Part shown: in pieces, positions 17,356-25,896 of the stretch | How the letters are laid out: each line of letters begins with the position of its first letter | Position numbering within the stretch: the stretch's first letter is position 1 | Notes under the pieces: generated by a model | Told to the model about the DNA's origin: nothing | Databases searched by the model: none | Seen by the model: only the letters and a program-made list of their open reading frames with translations | Source of the DNA: Oscillospiraceae bacterium | Lineage (GTDB): Bacteria; Bacillota; Clostridia; Saccharofermentanales; Saccharofermentanaceae | DNA: 64,000 bases | Assembly (NCBI GenBank): GCA_902782125.1 | Contig: CACZMA010000004.1 | Location: 62,001 to 126,000, forward strand | Reading direction: 5' to 3' | Translations under genes and position numbers: made by a program

Positions 17356-19020
17356 ATGGAAAAATCTATCAGAGTATTAATGGCAACTTCGGAATGCAGC
17401 CCCTTCGTTAAGGTCGGCGGACTTGCTGATGTTGTGGGAAGCCTTCCTGTCGAACTCAACAGACAGGGTGTGGATGCGAGAGTAATACTGCCTCTGTACA
17501 AGAAGATCAAGGTCAAGTACAGCGACCAGCTCCGCTTCCTCGGATGGAAGATGGTCCACATGGGATGGCGTTCACTCTATGCGGGACTGTTCTCACTTGA
17601 ACAGAACGGCGTTACCTTCTATTTTGTGGACAACGAATACTATTTCAACTTCGATCAGATCTATGTAGATTATGTGTTCGATATCGAGAGATACTGCTTC
17701 TTCCAGCGTGCCGTTCTCGACTTCATGGGCGATTTCATGAGCTTTGAGCCTAATGTGCTCCATTGCCACGACTGGCAGACAGGTATGATGCCCATGCTCC
17801 TCGACTGCCACTACAAGAGGCACGGATATCACACGAACGTACAAACCGTGTATACGATCCACAACCTCAAGTATCAGGGCGTTCATTCAACGGATGTCGT
17901 ACGTGAGATGCTCGATCTGCCCGATGAGTATATCCGCGAGGATTTCTGCATCAAGGACAAGGCCATCAACTTCATGAAGGCCGGCATCGTCTTCTCGAAT
18001 TCCGTAACGACTGTATCTCCGACATATGCTTATGAGATCATGACCGACTACTACGGCGAAGGTCTGAACTATACTCTCCAGAAGTATGCTTACAAGGTAT
18101 CGGGCATCCTGAACGGAATGAACGATCTCGAGTACAATCCTTCCACAGACGACAAGATCCCAATGAAGTATTCGATCAAGAATTACGAGAAGGGGAAGGC
18201 TGTCTGCAAGAAGTCACTTCAGGAGCAGCTCCAGCTCGAAGTCAATCCCGGCGCGCCTCTGTGTGCCATGATCTCGAGACTGGTCGACCAGAAGGGATTG
18301 GATCTCCTTCTCTATGTTGTTGAAGAGATGCTCTATGATGGTATGCAGGTAGTAATCCTTGGTACGGGCGATCCGTACTATGAGAGAGCTCTGGAAGACA
18401 TTGCAAACCGTAACCGCGGCAAGATGTGCGCATGCATCGATTTTGACGGTGCTCTCGCTCATACGATCTATGCCGGTGCGGATATCTTCCTGATGCCGAG
18501 TATTTTCGAGCCGTGCGGACTGTCCCAGCTCGTATCGATGGCGTATGGTACTGTTCCTGTCGTAAGAGAGACGGGCGGCCTTAAGGATACCGTAACGCCC
18601 TATAACGAGTACACCGGCGAGGGCAACGGATTCTCTTTCGCGAACATCAATGCGCACGAACTGCTCTTCGTTACCAAGTATGCGGCTGACATATACCGTC
18701 ACCATAAGGATGTCTGGAACCGCCTCATCGAGACGGGCATGAAGGGCGACTATTCCTGGAAGAAGAGTGCAGCCGAATACGCAGGACTGTTCTCCCTTAT
18801 CTGCGGCATCGAGCTCAAGCCTGCTGAGGCACCTGCTCCCGCGAAGGAAGAGAAGAAGGCAGAGGAGGCGAAGAAGCCTGAGAAGGCAGAAGCCCCGAAG
18901 GTAGCCGCTCCCAAGAAGAAGGCCTCCAAGCCTGCTGCCAAGAAGGCTGAGAGCAAGAAGCCCGCGGCAAAGAAGACGGCAAAGAAACCTGCCGATAAGC
19001 CGGAGGATAAGAAAGCTTAA
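17356..19020 (+). CDS. glgA: Glycogen synthase with a charged, lysine-rich tail
   Basis: This GT5 glycogen synthase extends glucan chains from ADP-glucose. The N-terminal ADP-glucose motif KVGGLADVVGSLP is present, as are HCHDWQTGMMP and the C-terminal GT-B half (SRLVDQKGLDLL, PSIFEPCGLSQLVSMAYG, VRETGGLKDTV). Catalytic domains end near residue 480, the normal family length. About 70 extra residues rich in Lys, Ala, Glu and Pro follow (AKKAESKKPAAKKTAKK). This resembles the GlgB tail but is acidic-basic mixed in its first half. The start follows GGAG and lies 2 nt after glgD. The stop TAA shares one base with the next ATG. Confidence 0.94.
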   Translation: MEKSIRVLMATSECSPFVKVGGLADVVGSLPVELNRQGVDARVILPLYKKIKVKYSDQLRFLGWKMVHMGWRSLYAGLFSLEQNGVTFYFVDNEYYFNFDQIYVDYVFDIERYCFFQRAVLDFMGDFMSFEPNVLHCHDWQTGMMPMLLDCHYKRHGYHTNVQTVYTIHNLKYQGVHSTDVVREMLDLPDEYIREDFCIKDKAINFMKAGIVFSNSVTTVSPTYAYEIMTDYYGEGLNYTLQKYAYKVSGILNGMNDLEYNPSTDDKIPMKYSIKNYEKGKAVCKKSLQEQLQLEVNPGAPLCAMISRLVDQKGLDLLLYVVEEMLYDGMQVVILGTGDPYYERALEDIANRNRGKMCACIDFDGALAHTIYAGADIFLMPSIFEPCGLSQLVSMAYGTVPVVRETGGLKDTVTPYNEYTGEGNGFSFANINAHELLFVTKYAADIYRHHKDVWNRLIETGMKGDYSWKKSAAEYAGLFSLICGIELKPAEAPAPAKEEKKAEEAKKPEKAEAPKVAAPKKKASKPAAKKAESKKPAAKKTAKKPADKPEDKKA

Positions 19021-21080
19021 TGTCTTCCGGATCAGACATAAGAGACAACATTCAGGCGCGGTGCAGACATGCATCGCGTTTGCCTGATTACAGGACACCG
19101 TTCGGAGCAAGACCGACTGAATCCAATGTCGATCTGTTCTTTGACGCTCCTGAATCTGCTTCAAATGTGACTTTGTGCTATACATACGGCCTGTATAAGT
19201 TCTCATACCATGAAGAACCGATGCACAGGCTGGCAAGTTCCAACAGGTACCATGTGGAACTGAGGCTGCCGCACGAGTCTTCAATACTGTTCTACTGGTT
19301 CAGGTTTAACGACAACGGCAGTACGCTGTTCTATGGGGCAGGCTGGGATACCAGGGACGGTGAGGGATGCATCTACGACTGTCCGCCGAGAGTGGGCGCA
19401 GATGAGGATAAGTATCCTTATGCATTCCAGATAACCGTATATAACAAGGACTTCCGCACGCCTGACTGCATGAAGGGATCGATGATCTACCAGATCTTCC
19501 CGGACAGATTTGCCAGGGACAGGAACTTCAGCTTCACACGGATGACGACTGCTTCACCCAGAACGGAGCGCATATATCACGAGGACTGGGGAGAAGACGT
19601 TGATATCTACGGCAAACCCGAGACAGGTTATCTCGCTTGTGATTTCTACGGCGGATCGCTCAGGGGAATTACCGAGAAGCTCGGTTACATCAAGAGCCTT
19701 GGAATAGATATCATCTATCTGAATCCCATATTTGAGGCGAGGTCATCGCACAGATATGACACGGCTGATTACCTGAGCGTCGATCCCATACTGGGAGGCA
19801 ACGCTGCTTTTGATGAACTTGCTGCCAAGGCAAAGGAATTGGGCATTAAGATCATATTAGACGGCGTGTTCAGCCATACCGGCGCCGATTCCAAGTATTT
19901 CAACAAGTTTGACAGATATGAGGGAACAGGTGCCTATAAGTCATTTGCAGAGGGCTGTGAGAGCAGGTACCGCTCATGGTACAACATCTTCCGCGATGAC
20001 AAGGGTGAGATCTGTTATGACTGCTGGTGGGGATTCCCGGATCTTCCCAATGTCAATGAAGACGATCTGTCCTACAGGAGATTCATCTTCGGCAAGGACG
20101 GAGTTGTAGATACATGGACATCAAGGGGTGCTGACGGCATCAGACTTGATGTATCGGATGAGCTGCCAGACAGCTTCATAAGACAGATGAGATCTACAAT
20201 TAAGGACAAGACAGACGGGCAGGGAATGCTCGTCGGTGAAGTCTGGGAAGATGCTTCTAATAAGTGCAGCTACGGCTCCTACAGAGACTTCATGCTCGGC
20301 AATACCCACGACTCGGTCATGGGCTACACTTTCAGGCATGTCTTACTGGATTTCCTCTGCGGATACATAAGTGCGGAGATCGCTGATACAAGGCTTGAAG
20401 GTTTCCGTGAGAGATATCCGGCCGAGGCATATTACTGCATTATGAATCTCGTATCGTCGCACGACGTTCCCAGGATCATGACCATGCTTGGCGGTGCGCC
20501 TGATACCGATGACCGTGAGGTTCAGAAGAAGACTTCCGTATCGGAGCAGGATTATGCCAGATGCGCCAGCCTGAGCCGTATGGCTTATGCGTTCCAGACT
20601 GCCTATGTCGGAGCAAGCTGTGTCTACTACGGAGACGAGATACTCATGCAGGGCTACAAGGATCCCTTCAACAGAAGGACATACCCGTGGAATGATATTA
20701 CCGGCGCGCAGCGCGAGAACCTTACATTTGTAAGGGATATATCCAGGCTCAGGCGCGAAAACACATGCCTCAGGACCGGCTTCTACCGTACGCTCTACGC
20801 ACAGGGCGACGTGATCATTCTCGAGAGATACCTAAATGAGGGCAGGGACTACTTCGGCAAGGAAGGCAAGGGAGCGCAGAAGATCGTATTCGCCCTTAAC
20901 CGTTCGGCGGGCAGCGCAGGCGTCAGGTTAGGTGAGAGCATCTCAGGAATAACAGCAGATGTGACAGCACCTTTTGAAGACGCAGTTACAGGCTGCCTGA
21001 TCGAGGCTTCCGGAGAAGAGGTAAAGTTCAATCTTGAACCTTACGGAGTATCTTTTGTTAAATATATAAGTAAAATTTAA
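19020..21080 (+). CDS. GH13 alpha-glucan hydrolase (neopullulanase/maltogenic amylase-like)
   Basis: This 686-residue enzyme has an N-terminal beta-rich domain (about 1-140) typical of CBM34 or CBM20-like modules and a GH13 barrel: MIYQIFPDRFARD, YLNPIFEARSSHRYDTADY, GVFSHTGADS, GIRLDVSDELP with the nucleophile Asp, LVGEVWEDA with the acid Glu and VSSHDVPRI with the transition-state His-Asp. These match the neopullulanase/cyclomaltodextrinase subfamily (GH13_20), which cuts alpha-1,4 and sometimes alpha-1,6 links. No signal peptide is seen, so it acts in the cytoplasm. Co-transcription with glgBCDA suggests a role in glycogen turnover or maltodextrin recycling. It has no lysine tail. Confidence 0.88.
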   Translation: MSSGSDIRDNIQARCRHASRLPDYRTPFGARPTESNVDLFFDAPESASNVTLCYTYGLYKFSYHEEPMHRLASSNRYHVELRLPHESSILFYWFRFNDNGSTLFYGAGWDTRDGEGCIYDCPPRVGADEDKYPYAFQITVYNKDFRTPDCMKGSMIYQIFPDRFARDRNFSFTRMTTASPRTERIYHEDWGEDVDIYGKPETGYLACDFYGGSLRGITEKLGYIKSLGIDIIYLNPIFEARSSHRYDTADYLSVDPILGGNAAFDELAAKAKELGIKIILDGVFSHTGADSKYFNKFDRYEGTGAYKSFAEGCESRYRSWYNIFRDDKGEICYDCWWGFPDLPNVNEDDLSYRRFIFGKDGVVDTWTSRGADGIRLDVSDELPDSFIRQMRSTIKDKTDGQGMLVGEVWEDASNKCSYGSYRDFMLGNTHDSVMGYTFRHVLLDFLCGYISAEIADTRLEGFRERYPAEAYYCIMNLVSSHDVPRIMTMLGGAPDTDDREVQKKTSVSEQDYARCASLSRMAYAFQTAYVGASCVYYGDEILMQGYKDPFNRRTYPWNDITGAQRENLTFVRDISRLRRENTCLRTGFYRTLYAQGDVIILERYLNEGRDYFGKEGKGAQKIVFALNRSAGSAGVRLGESISGITADVTAPFEDAVTGCLIEASGEEVKFNLEPYGVSFVKYISKI

Positions 21081-21083
21081 TAT
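21055..21083 (+). promoter_or_regulatory. Promoter before the zinc-ribbon gene
   Basis: TTGTTA (21055-21060), 17 bp and TAATAT (21078-21083) lie at the end of the GH13 gene. An alternative extended -10 (TGCTAAACT) lies just downstream. No terminator is seen between the GH13 stop and this promoter, so read-through from the glycogen operon is possible. Confidence 0.5.
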
Positions 21084-21127
21084 TTCATGCTAAACTAAAT
21101 ACAGTTTATTTTATGGAGGGTGATTAT

Positions 21128-22249
21128 ATGTCAGAGGATACTTATAAGCCCAGTACTCACATTGATGCTGAAGGCAACGAAGTGGAAGAGGCGATTACCG
21201 AGGAAGTAACCGATAAGAAGTGTCCGGGTTGCGGAGCTACAGTTGTTTACGATCCTGAGACACTCTCGATGACATGCCCGTTCTGCGGCTATTCAAGAGA
21301 ACTTCCCAAGCCTGAGGATAATACGAAGGAGATTGAGGAACTCGATTTTGCTACGGCTAAGAACAGAGCAAGTGTTGACTGGGGTTCCGTCAAGAAGTCC
21401 GTTGTATGTAAGAACTGCGGTGCAGAGACAGTCGTTGATGATGTAGATACGGCTCTTTGCTGCCCCTTCTGCGGATCTACTGCAGTCATGCCGCTTGATA
21501 AGGATGAGAACGTTATGGCTCCCGGCGGAGTTGTTCCTTTCGAGATCTCCAAGGAGAAGGCAGAAGCTCTCTTCAAGAAGTGGATGAAGGGCAAGCTCTT
21601 TGCACCGAATGAAGCAAAGAAGAGCTGCGAAGCCAAGAACTTCAACGGAATGTATCTGCCTTACTGGACATACGATTCACAGACAACATCTCCTTATACG
21701 GTTAAGCTCGGATTCGAAGAGGGTTCAGGAGACAACAGACACACTGTATACCGTACATATAAGGGAATCTATGAGAGATTCATCGATGATGAGGTCGTAT
21801 ACGGAAGTAAGAAGACGACAAATCCTTATATCAAGAGCGTATCTGATTTTGATTTCTCCAAGCTCCGTAACTATGATCCGCAGTTCGTTGCAGGATTCAC
21901 GGCTGAGAGATATTCCGTAGGTCTTGATGAAGGCTGGGAGACAGCTAAGGATCAGATCAGGAAGAAGCTTAAGAGCGAGATCGGTCAGATGGAGAAGAAG
22001 AAGCGCCGCGCTGACTCCATCAGCAAGGTCGATTTTGCCACAAGCTATGCCAATGTCACATTCAAATATGTACTGGCACCTATCTGGATCGCTAACTTCA
22101 AGTTCAAGGATAAGGTTTACAATCTTGTCGTTAACGGACAGACCGGTAAGATCTCCGGTAAGTCACCTATATCGCCCATCAAGGTTGCGATTGCGATCAT
22201 TATCGCCATCATCGTACTGGTTGTTCTCTTCAACCTCATGGGTAACTGA
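21128..22249 (+). CDS. TFIIB-type zinc-ribbon membrane protein, function unknown
   Basis: This 373-residue protein has two zinc ribbons near the N-terminus (CPGCG/CPFCG and CKNCG/CPFCG). A middle domain with KWMKGKLFAPNEAKK and YLPYWTYDSQT is typical of a common Bacillota family annotated only as TFIIB-type zinc-ribbon protein. A single hydrophobic segment lies at the very C-terminus (VAIAIIIAIIVLVVLFNL), so it is probably tail-anchored with the ribbons in the cytoplasm. The start at 21128 is 8 nt after GGAGG. The in-frame ATG at 21113 overlaps that SD. It is monocistronic between a weak promoter and a terminator. Its function is not known. Confidence 0.8.
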   Translation: MSEDTYKPSTHIDAEGNEVEEAITEEVTDKKCPGCGATVVYDPETLSMTCPFCGYSRELPKPEDNTKEIEELDFATAKNRASVDWGSVKKSVVCKNCGAETVVDDVDTALCCPFCGSTAVMPLDKDENVMAPGGVVPFEISKEKAEALFKKWMKGKLFAPNEAKKSCEAKNFNGMYLPYWTYDSQTTSPYTVKLGFEEGSGDNRHTVYRTYKGIYERFIDDEVVYGSKKTTNPYIKSVSDFDFSKLRNYDPQFVAGFTAERYSVGLDEGWETAKDQIRKKLKSEIGQMEKKKRRADSISKVDFATSYANVTFKYVLAPIWIANFKFKDKVYNLVVNGQTGKISGKSPISPIKVAIAIIIAIIVLVVLFNLMGN

Positions 22250-22297
22250 TAACCGATATCTGACACAAAAACAAGATCGGTACAACCAAAATAATTA

Positions 22298-22336
22298 AAT
22301 TAAGCCGTATTCCTGACATCAGGTTTACGGCTTAAT
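22298..22336 (+). terminator. Terminator after the zinc-ribbon gene
   Basis: A long near-perfect inverted repeat (TTAAGCCGTA and TACGGCTTAA, around 22300-22334) lies 50 nt after the stop. The T-tract is interrupted by A, so efficiency is uncertain, and it may work in both directions. Confidence 0.65.
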
Positions 22337-22410
22337 ATATTTATATGACAAATTTCGAGCGAAAATGTGTACGAAAAGTGAAAAACGATTACATTTTGTT
22401 TGCAATTTGT

Positions 22411-22439
22411 TTGCATTTTTTCGGAATCTTAATTATTAT
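22411..22439 (+). promoter_or_regulatory. Promoter of the surface-protein gene
   Basis: TTGCAT (22411-22416), 17 bp and TATTAT (22434-22439). Just upstream is a tandem TTTGTTTGCA-like A/T-rich stretch (about 22395-22416). The leader to the ATG at 22500 is about 55 nt and ends with the SD CGGAGGAA. Confidence 0.6.
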
Positions 22440-22499
22440 TTACACGGTAGTATTCCACCCCTGCATTAGTGAAAGTATTTTTCGGAGGAAGATGTCATC

Positions 22500-25400
22500 A
22501 TGAGTCATGTATTGCCAAAGAGGTTGGCTGGCGTAATTGCTTCAGTTGTAGCATTTGCGATCATCGCACCGTCAACACTTCTCAGTGTTAAGGCAGACAA
22601 CAACAACAAAGTCCAGCTCGGCAGTTTTGAATATGCATCTGCTGATAATCTCGGAGGCGCAAACGCTTTCGCAGTATTTGCAAAGAACTACACTGATTCT
22701 ACAAGTGATATGGAAGGTGTAATAGCCGTTGATAATGTCACTTTCGGAGAAAAAGATTTTGGTGCTTCTTCTCAGGTAACTAAGTATATTGTTGAAGGTT
22801 ATAATCTTAATTACATTGGTAGTAGCATTGCAGGCAAGATGAGTAACATTAGACCTGCTGAAGCTTTCATTTTTCCTGATAGCGTAACGATTACTACCGG
22901 TTCCGGAGCTCCCAATAACGGAAATGGCGTTAGATTATCTTATGGTGATACTGTTAAGGAGTTTAATGGCATTAATGATGTAATTAGTTCTAGTGATCCA
23001 GCTAAGATTGTTAATGTAAGTAATACTACTTTCAACATCAATTTTGATGAAGCCTTTACAGCACTTAAGACATATTCTTCAAATGCTTATAATTCTGTTA
23101 ATACTGTATCCGATTTGGTCGTTAATGACACTCAAATCAATGTTGTTTGCAAAAATGGTCTAAATGTTGTTAACCTTGATGCTTCAGACCTTACTTCTAA
23201 ATCATTGAATATTATTGGTGAATCAACTGATTATTCTTTGATTATCAATATTAACAATCTATCTGGCGATATTACTTTAGATAGTATTCTTACGATTGAT
23301 GGGCAAGGTTACAAGGATTACGACAAAGTTGGCGGTAAGATACTTTGGAATTTCGGTCCCGATTATTCTGGAACTGCTACATTCAAATCTGATTCTATGG
23401 GTGTAATTCTTGCCCCTAGTGGTTCGATTGTAATAGGTGGTACTTCTCATAACGGTTCTGTCTTTGCGTATAGTGTCAATAATACTAACTGTGAGATCCA
23501 CCAGAATCCATTCCAGGGTTCTCCCATAAATCCCAATACTTATACCGAAACTCCTGTAGAAACACCTGTAGCAACAGATACACCCGCAGCAACAGATACA
23601 CCTGCAGCTACAGATACACCTGCAGCAACGGATACGCCTGCAGCAACAGATACACCTGCAGCTACGGATACACCTGCAGCAACGGATACGCCTGCTGCAA
23701 CGGATACGCCGGCAGCAACAGACACACCGGCAGCAACAGACACACCGGCAGCAACAGATACACCTGCAGCAACGGATACACCCGCAGCAACAGATACGCC
23801 TGCAGCAACGGATACACCTGCAGCAACGGATACACCTGCAGCAACGGATACACCTGCAGCAACGGATACACCTGCAGCAACAGATACACCTGCAGCAACG
23901 GATACACCTGCAGCAACGGATACACCTGCAGCAACAGATACACCTGCAGCAACAGATACACCTGCAGCAACAGATACGCCTGCAGCAACGGATACGCCTG
24001 TAGCAACGCAGCCTGTAGCAACGCAGCCTGTGGCAACACAGCCCGTGGCAACACAGCCTGTGGCAACACAGCCCGTGGCAACACAGCCTGTGGCAACACA
24101 GCCTGTGGCAACACAGCCTGTAGCAACGCAGCCCGTGGCAACACTGCCTGTAGCAACACAGCCCGTGGCAACGCAGCCCGTAGCAACACAGCCCGTGGCA
24201 ACGCAGCCCGTAGCAACGCAGCCCGTAACTACTGGTGCACCTGTTACAACACAGCCCACAACTACAACACTTACTATCAGCAAGCAGGATATGACCGGCA
24301 CAACTGGCGCAGAGCTTGACGGTGCTAAGATGATCCTTACAGCAGTATCCAATTCTTCACTCCGCTACCTCAAGGTATCCGGCGGTAAGGTTGGTGCTCC
24401 TGTAACTCAGACAGCAAAGACGATCTCCTGGACATCAGGTAATACACCTTTTGTTATCGAGGATCTCCCTGATGGTACATATACACTCGAAGAGACTGTT
24501 GCACCTGACGGATATGCTGTTATCACAACAACACAGTTCACCATCTCAAATGGCAACATCAGCAAGACAACAAGCAATACTGATGTTAAGGTTGAGAACA
24601 ATGCTTCCGGCTGCTATGTGACGGCATTCGATGAGGCACTTACACAGCCTTCCACAACAACAACAACGAATACTGTCGGAGTTGAGATCAGCAAGCAGGA
24701 TATCGCCGGTAATGAGATCGCAGATGCTACTCTTACCATCACAAGCCTTGACGGTAAGGATCTGTCTAATGTTTACGTTACTCAGAACGGCGCAACAGTA
24801 AATGTAGTTCTGTCCTCTGACCTTAAGTCCATCTCTTTCAAGACTCAGGAACTGACGAATTCCATCGTGTTCGGTCTTGAGGCAGGTAAGTATGAGCTCA
24901 AGGAGACAGTAACACCTGTTGCTTACCTGAGAGCTGAGTCCATCGTCTTTGAGATCTCTGATAACGGTAATGTTATTAATACAGCTACTAATGTTCAGGG
25001 TTCTCCGATCGTCATGATCGATGAGGCTGATCCTACATACTCCACATCCGGCACAACGACAAGCGTTGCGTTCAGCAAGCAGTCCATGACAAATCTGGGC
25101 ACAGAGCTTGTAGGTGCTACGATGAAGATCACAACAACAAACCTCAGCATCGATCTCTCCGGTGTAAGCTACACAGGCGGTGATACTGTAATCAGAACAA
25201 CAAGCATGATCACTTGGAACACTTCTGATACTGTATTTGAAGTAGATCTTCCTGACGGTACTTATACTCTCGAAGAAGTTGTCGCACCTGACGGATATGC
25301 TGTTATCACAACAACAACATTCACAGTCAGCGGCGGTGTCGTAACAAAGACAAGCAGCAACACTGATGTCGAGATAATCGGAACTTATGTTACTGCTTTC

Positions 25401-25640
25401 GATGAGGCATACACAGGTCCTTCAACACTCGTTGCCGGTGCAAGCAGAGTACCTCCCACGACCGTTGAGAACCTCAACGAAGCAGTAGAGAAGGCTTCCG
25501 TAGTTGCCAACGCAAGCCGCCAGATTCCTGCAACAGGTGATTCCATGGCAATGACTGATATCGCTGCCATCGTTCTGCTCGTTGCTGCAGCAGCTACAAT
25601 GGGAACAGTATCGGTAAAGACCAAAAAAGAAGCACGATAA
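22500..25640 (+). CDS. Cell-wall-anchored surface protein: choice-of-anchor A domain, TPAATD/VATQP repeat stalk, three CnaB/SpaA domains
   Basis: This 1046-residue secreted protein begins with a signal peptide at residues 1 to about 32 (ends SVKA). Residues ~38-335 form a choice-of-anchor A domain (LGGANAFAVFAKNYT, DMEGVIAVDNV, GSIVIGGTSHNGSVFA). A low-complexity stalk of about two dozen TPAATD units and then about 15 VATQP units follows. Next come three CnaB/SpaA-like beta domains, each with a SKQ lysine strand, a GTYTLEE(T/V)VAPDGY-type strand and a final (T/M)xFDEA or MIDEA strand. Two of these fit intramolecular isopeptide bonds. The C-terminus has IPATGD, a hydrophobic span and KTKKEAR, a sortase signal with Ile for Leu. 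It is probably an adhesin or pilin-like wall protein. No sortase gene is in the window. Confidence 0.88.
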   Translation: MSHVLPKRLAGVIASVVAFAIIAPSTLLSVKADNNNKVQLGSFEYASADNLGGANAFAVFAKNYTDSTSDMEGVIAVDNVTFGEKDFGASSQVTKYIVEGYNLNYIGSSIAGKMSNIRPAEAFIFPDSVTITTGSGAPNNGNGVRLSYGDTVKEFNGINDVISSSDPAKIVNVSNTTFNINFDEAFTALKTYSSNAYNSVNTVSDLVVNDTQINVVCKNGLNVVNLDASDLTSKSLNIIGESTDYSLIININNLSGDITLDSILTIDGQGYKDYDKVGGKILWNFGPDYSGTATFKSDSMGVILAPSGSIVIGGTSHNGSVFAYSVNNTNCEIHQNPFQGSPINPNTYTETPVETPVATDTPAATDTPAATDTPAATDTPAATDTPAATDTPAATDTPAATDTPAATDTPAATDTPAATDTPAATDTPAATDTPAATDTPAATDTPAATDTPAATDTPAATDTPAATDTPAATDTPAATDTPAATDTPAATDTPAATDTPVATQPVATQPVATQPVATQPVATQPVATQPVATQPVATQPVATQPVATLPVATQPVATQPVATQPVATQPVATQPVTTGAPVTTQPTTTTLTISKQDMTGTTGAELDGAKMILTAVSNSSLRYLKVSGGKVGAPVTQTAKTISWTSGNTPFVIEDLPDGTYTLEETVAPDGYAVITTTQFTISNGNISKTTSNTDVKVENNASGCYVTAFDEALTQPSTTTTTNTVGVEISKQDIAGNEIADATLTITSLDGKDLSNVYVTQNGATVNVVLSSDLKSISFKTQELTNSIVFGLEAGKYELKETVTPVAYLRAESIVFEISDNGNVINTATNVQGSPIVMIDEADPTYSTSGTTTSVAFSKQSMTNLGTELVGATMKITTTNLSIDLSGVSYTGGDTVIRTTSMITWNTSDTVFEVDLPDGTYTLEEVVAPDGYAVITTTTFTVSGGVVTKTSSNTDVEIIGTYVTAFDEAYTGPSTLVAGASRVPPTTVENLNEAVEKASVVANASRQIPATGDSMAMTDIAAIVLLVAAAATMGTVSVKTKKEAR
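23561..24000 (+). repeat. 18-bp coding tandem repeat (TPAATD)
   Basis: About two dozen copies of an 18-bp unit of the form ACACCTGCAGCAACGGAT encode the hexapeptide TPAATD. Copies differ at third positions (CCC/CCT/CCG, ACA/ACG/GCT) while the peptide is kept, so selection acts on the protein. Exact copies in the 3' half suggest recent expansion by slippage or recombination. Confidence 0.95.
24001..24235 (+). repeat. 15-bp coding tandem repeat (VATQP)
   Basis: About 15 copies of a 15-bp unit encode VATQP, with one Leu variant (VATLP), directly after the TPAATD block. The change in unit length keeps the frame. The region forms a Pro/Thr-rich, probably extended and possibly O-glycosylated stalk. 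Confidence 0.93.
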
Positions 25641-25670
25641 TTCACTACAGGGGTGATTTATAGTAGAGGG

Positions 25671-25700
25671 AAGGTTGTCAGAAATGGCAACCTTTCTTCT
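25671..25700 (+). terminator. Terminator after the surface-protein gene
   Basis: AAGGTTGTC pairs with GGCAACCTT (one mismatch) around a short loop, followed by TCTTCTTT, 30 nt after the stop. Confidence 0.75.
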
Positions 25701-25715
25701 TTATTAAAAAATGCC

Positions 25716-25744
25716 TTGACACACCATATCCATAAAAGTATAAT
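25716..25744 (+). promoter_or_regulatory. Consensus sigma-A promoter of tRNA-Leu
   Basis: A perfect TTGACA (25716-25721), 17-bp spacer and perfect TATAAT (25739-25744) lie 20 bp before the tRNA. Confidence 0.92.
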
Positions 25745-25763
25745 TATCAAGCCTAAAGCAAAT

Positions 25764-25848
25764 GCGGCCGTGGCGGAACTGGCAGACGCGCACGTTTGAG
25801 GGGCGTGTGGTTAACCCCATACGAGTTCAAGTCTCGTCGGCCGCACCA
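25764..25848 (+). tRNA. tRNA-Leu (anticodon GAG)
   Basis: The 7-bp acceptor stem GCGGCCG/CGGCCGC is present. The anticodon stem-loop CACGT-TTGAGGG-GCGTG gives anticodon GAG, and a long variable arm of class II type follows (GTGTGGTTAACCCCAT region). The T-loop is TTCAAGT and CCA is encoded. The length of 85 nt fits a leucine tRNA. Confidence 0.95.
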
Positions 25849-25855
25849 ATAAAGA

Positions 25856-25886
25856 ACCCTGTGATCATCAGATCGCAGGGTTTTTG
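25856..25886 (+). terminator. Terminator after tRNA-Leu
   Basis: CCCTGTGATC and GATCGCAGGG form a stem with one mismatch and a short loop, followed by TTTTTGTTTT. It lies just before the stop of the convergent glycosylase gene and could serve both directions. Confidence 0.8.
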
Positions 25887-25896
25887 TTTTGAGAAG

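Noticed and set aside
18214..19284. A 356-codon open frame on the minus strand across the glgA 3' end and the GH13 start
   Set aside because: It lies opposite two well-supported genes, has a Leu/Arg-rich composition typical of antisense of Lys/Ala codons, and has no family motif.
22492..22503. An upstream ATG-TCA-TCA-TGA mini-ORF at the surface-protein start
   Set aside because: It is three codons long and overlaps the true start. The SD fits the ATG at 22500 just as well, so it may have no role.
23561..24235. CRISPR-like array
   Set aside because: The repeats are contiguous coding units of 18 and 15 bp without unique spacers, all in one frame of a surface protein.
23540..24352. A 270-codon open frame on the minus strand across the repeat block (Val-Ala-Gly-Val-Ser repeats)
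   Set aside because: It is the mirror of the TPAATD/VATQP coding repeats. No SD, no family, and the plus-strand gene has a signal peptide, domains and a sortase signal.
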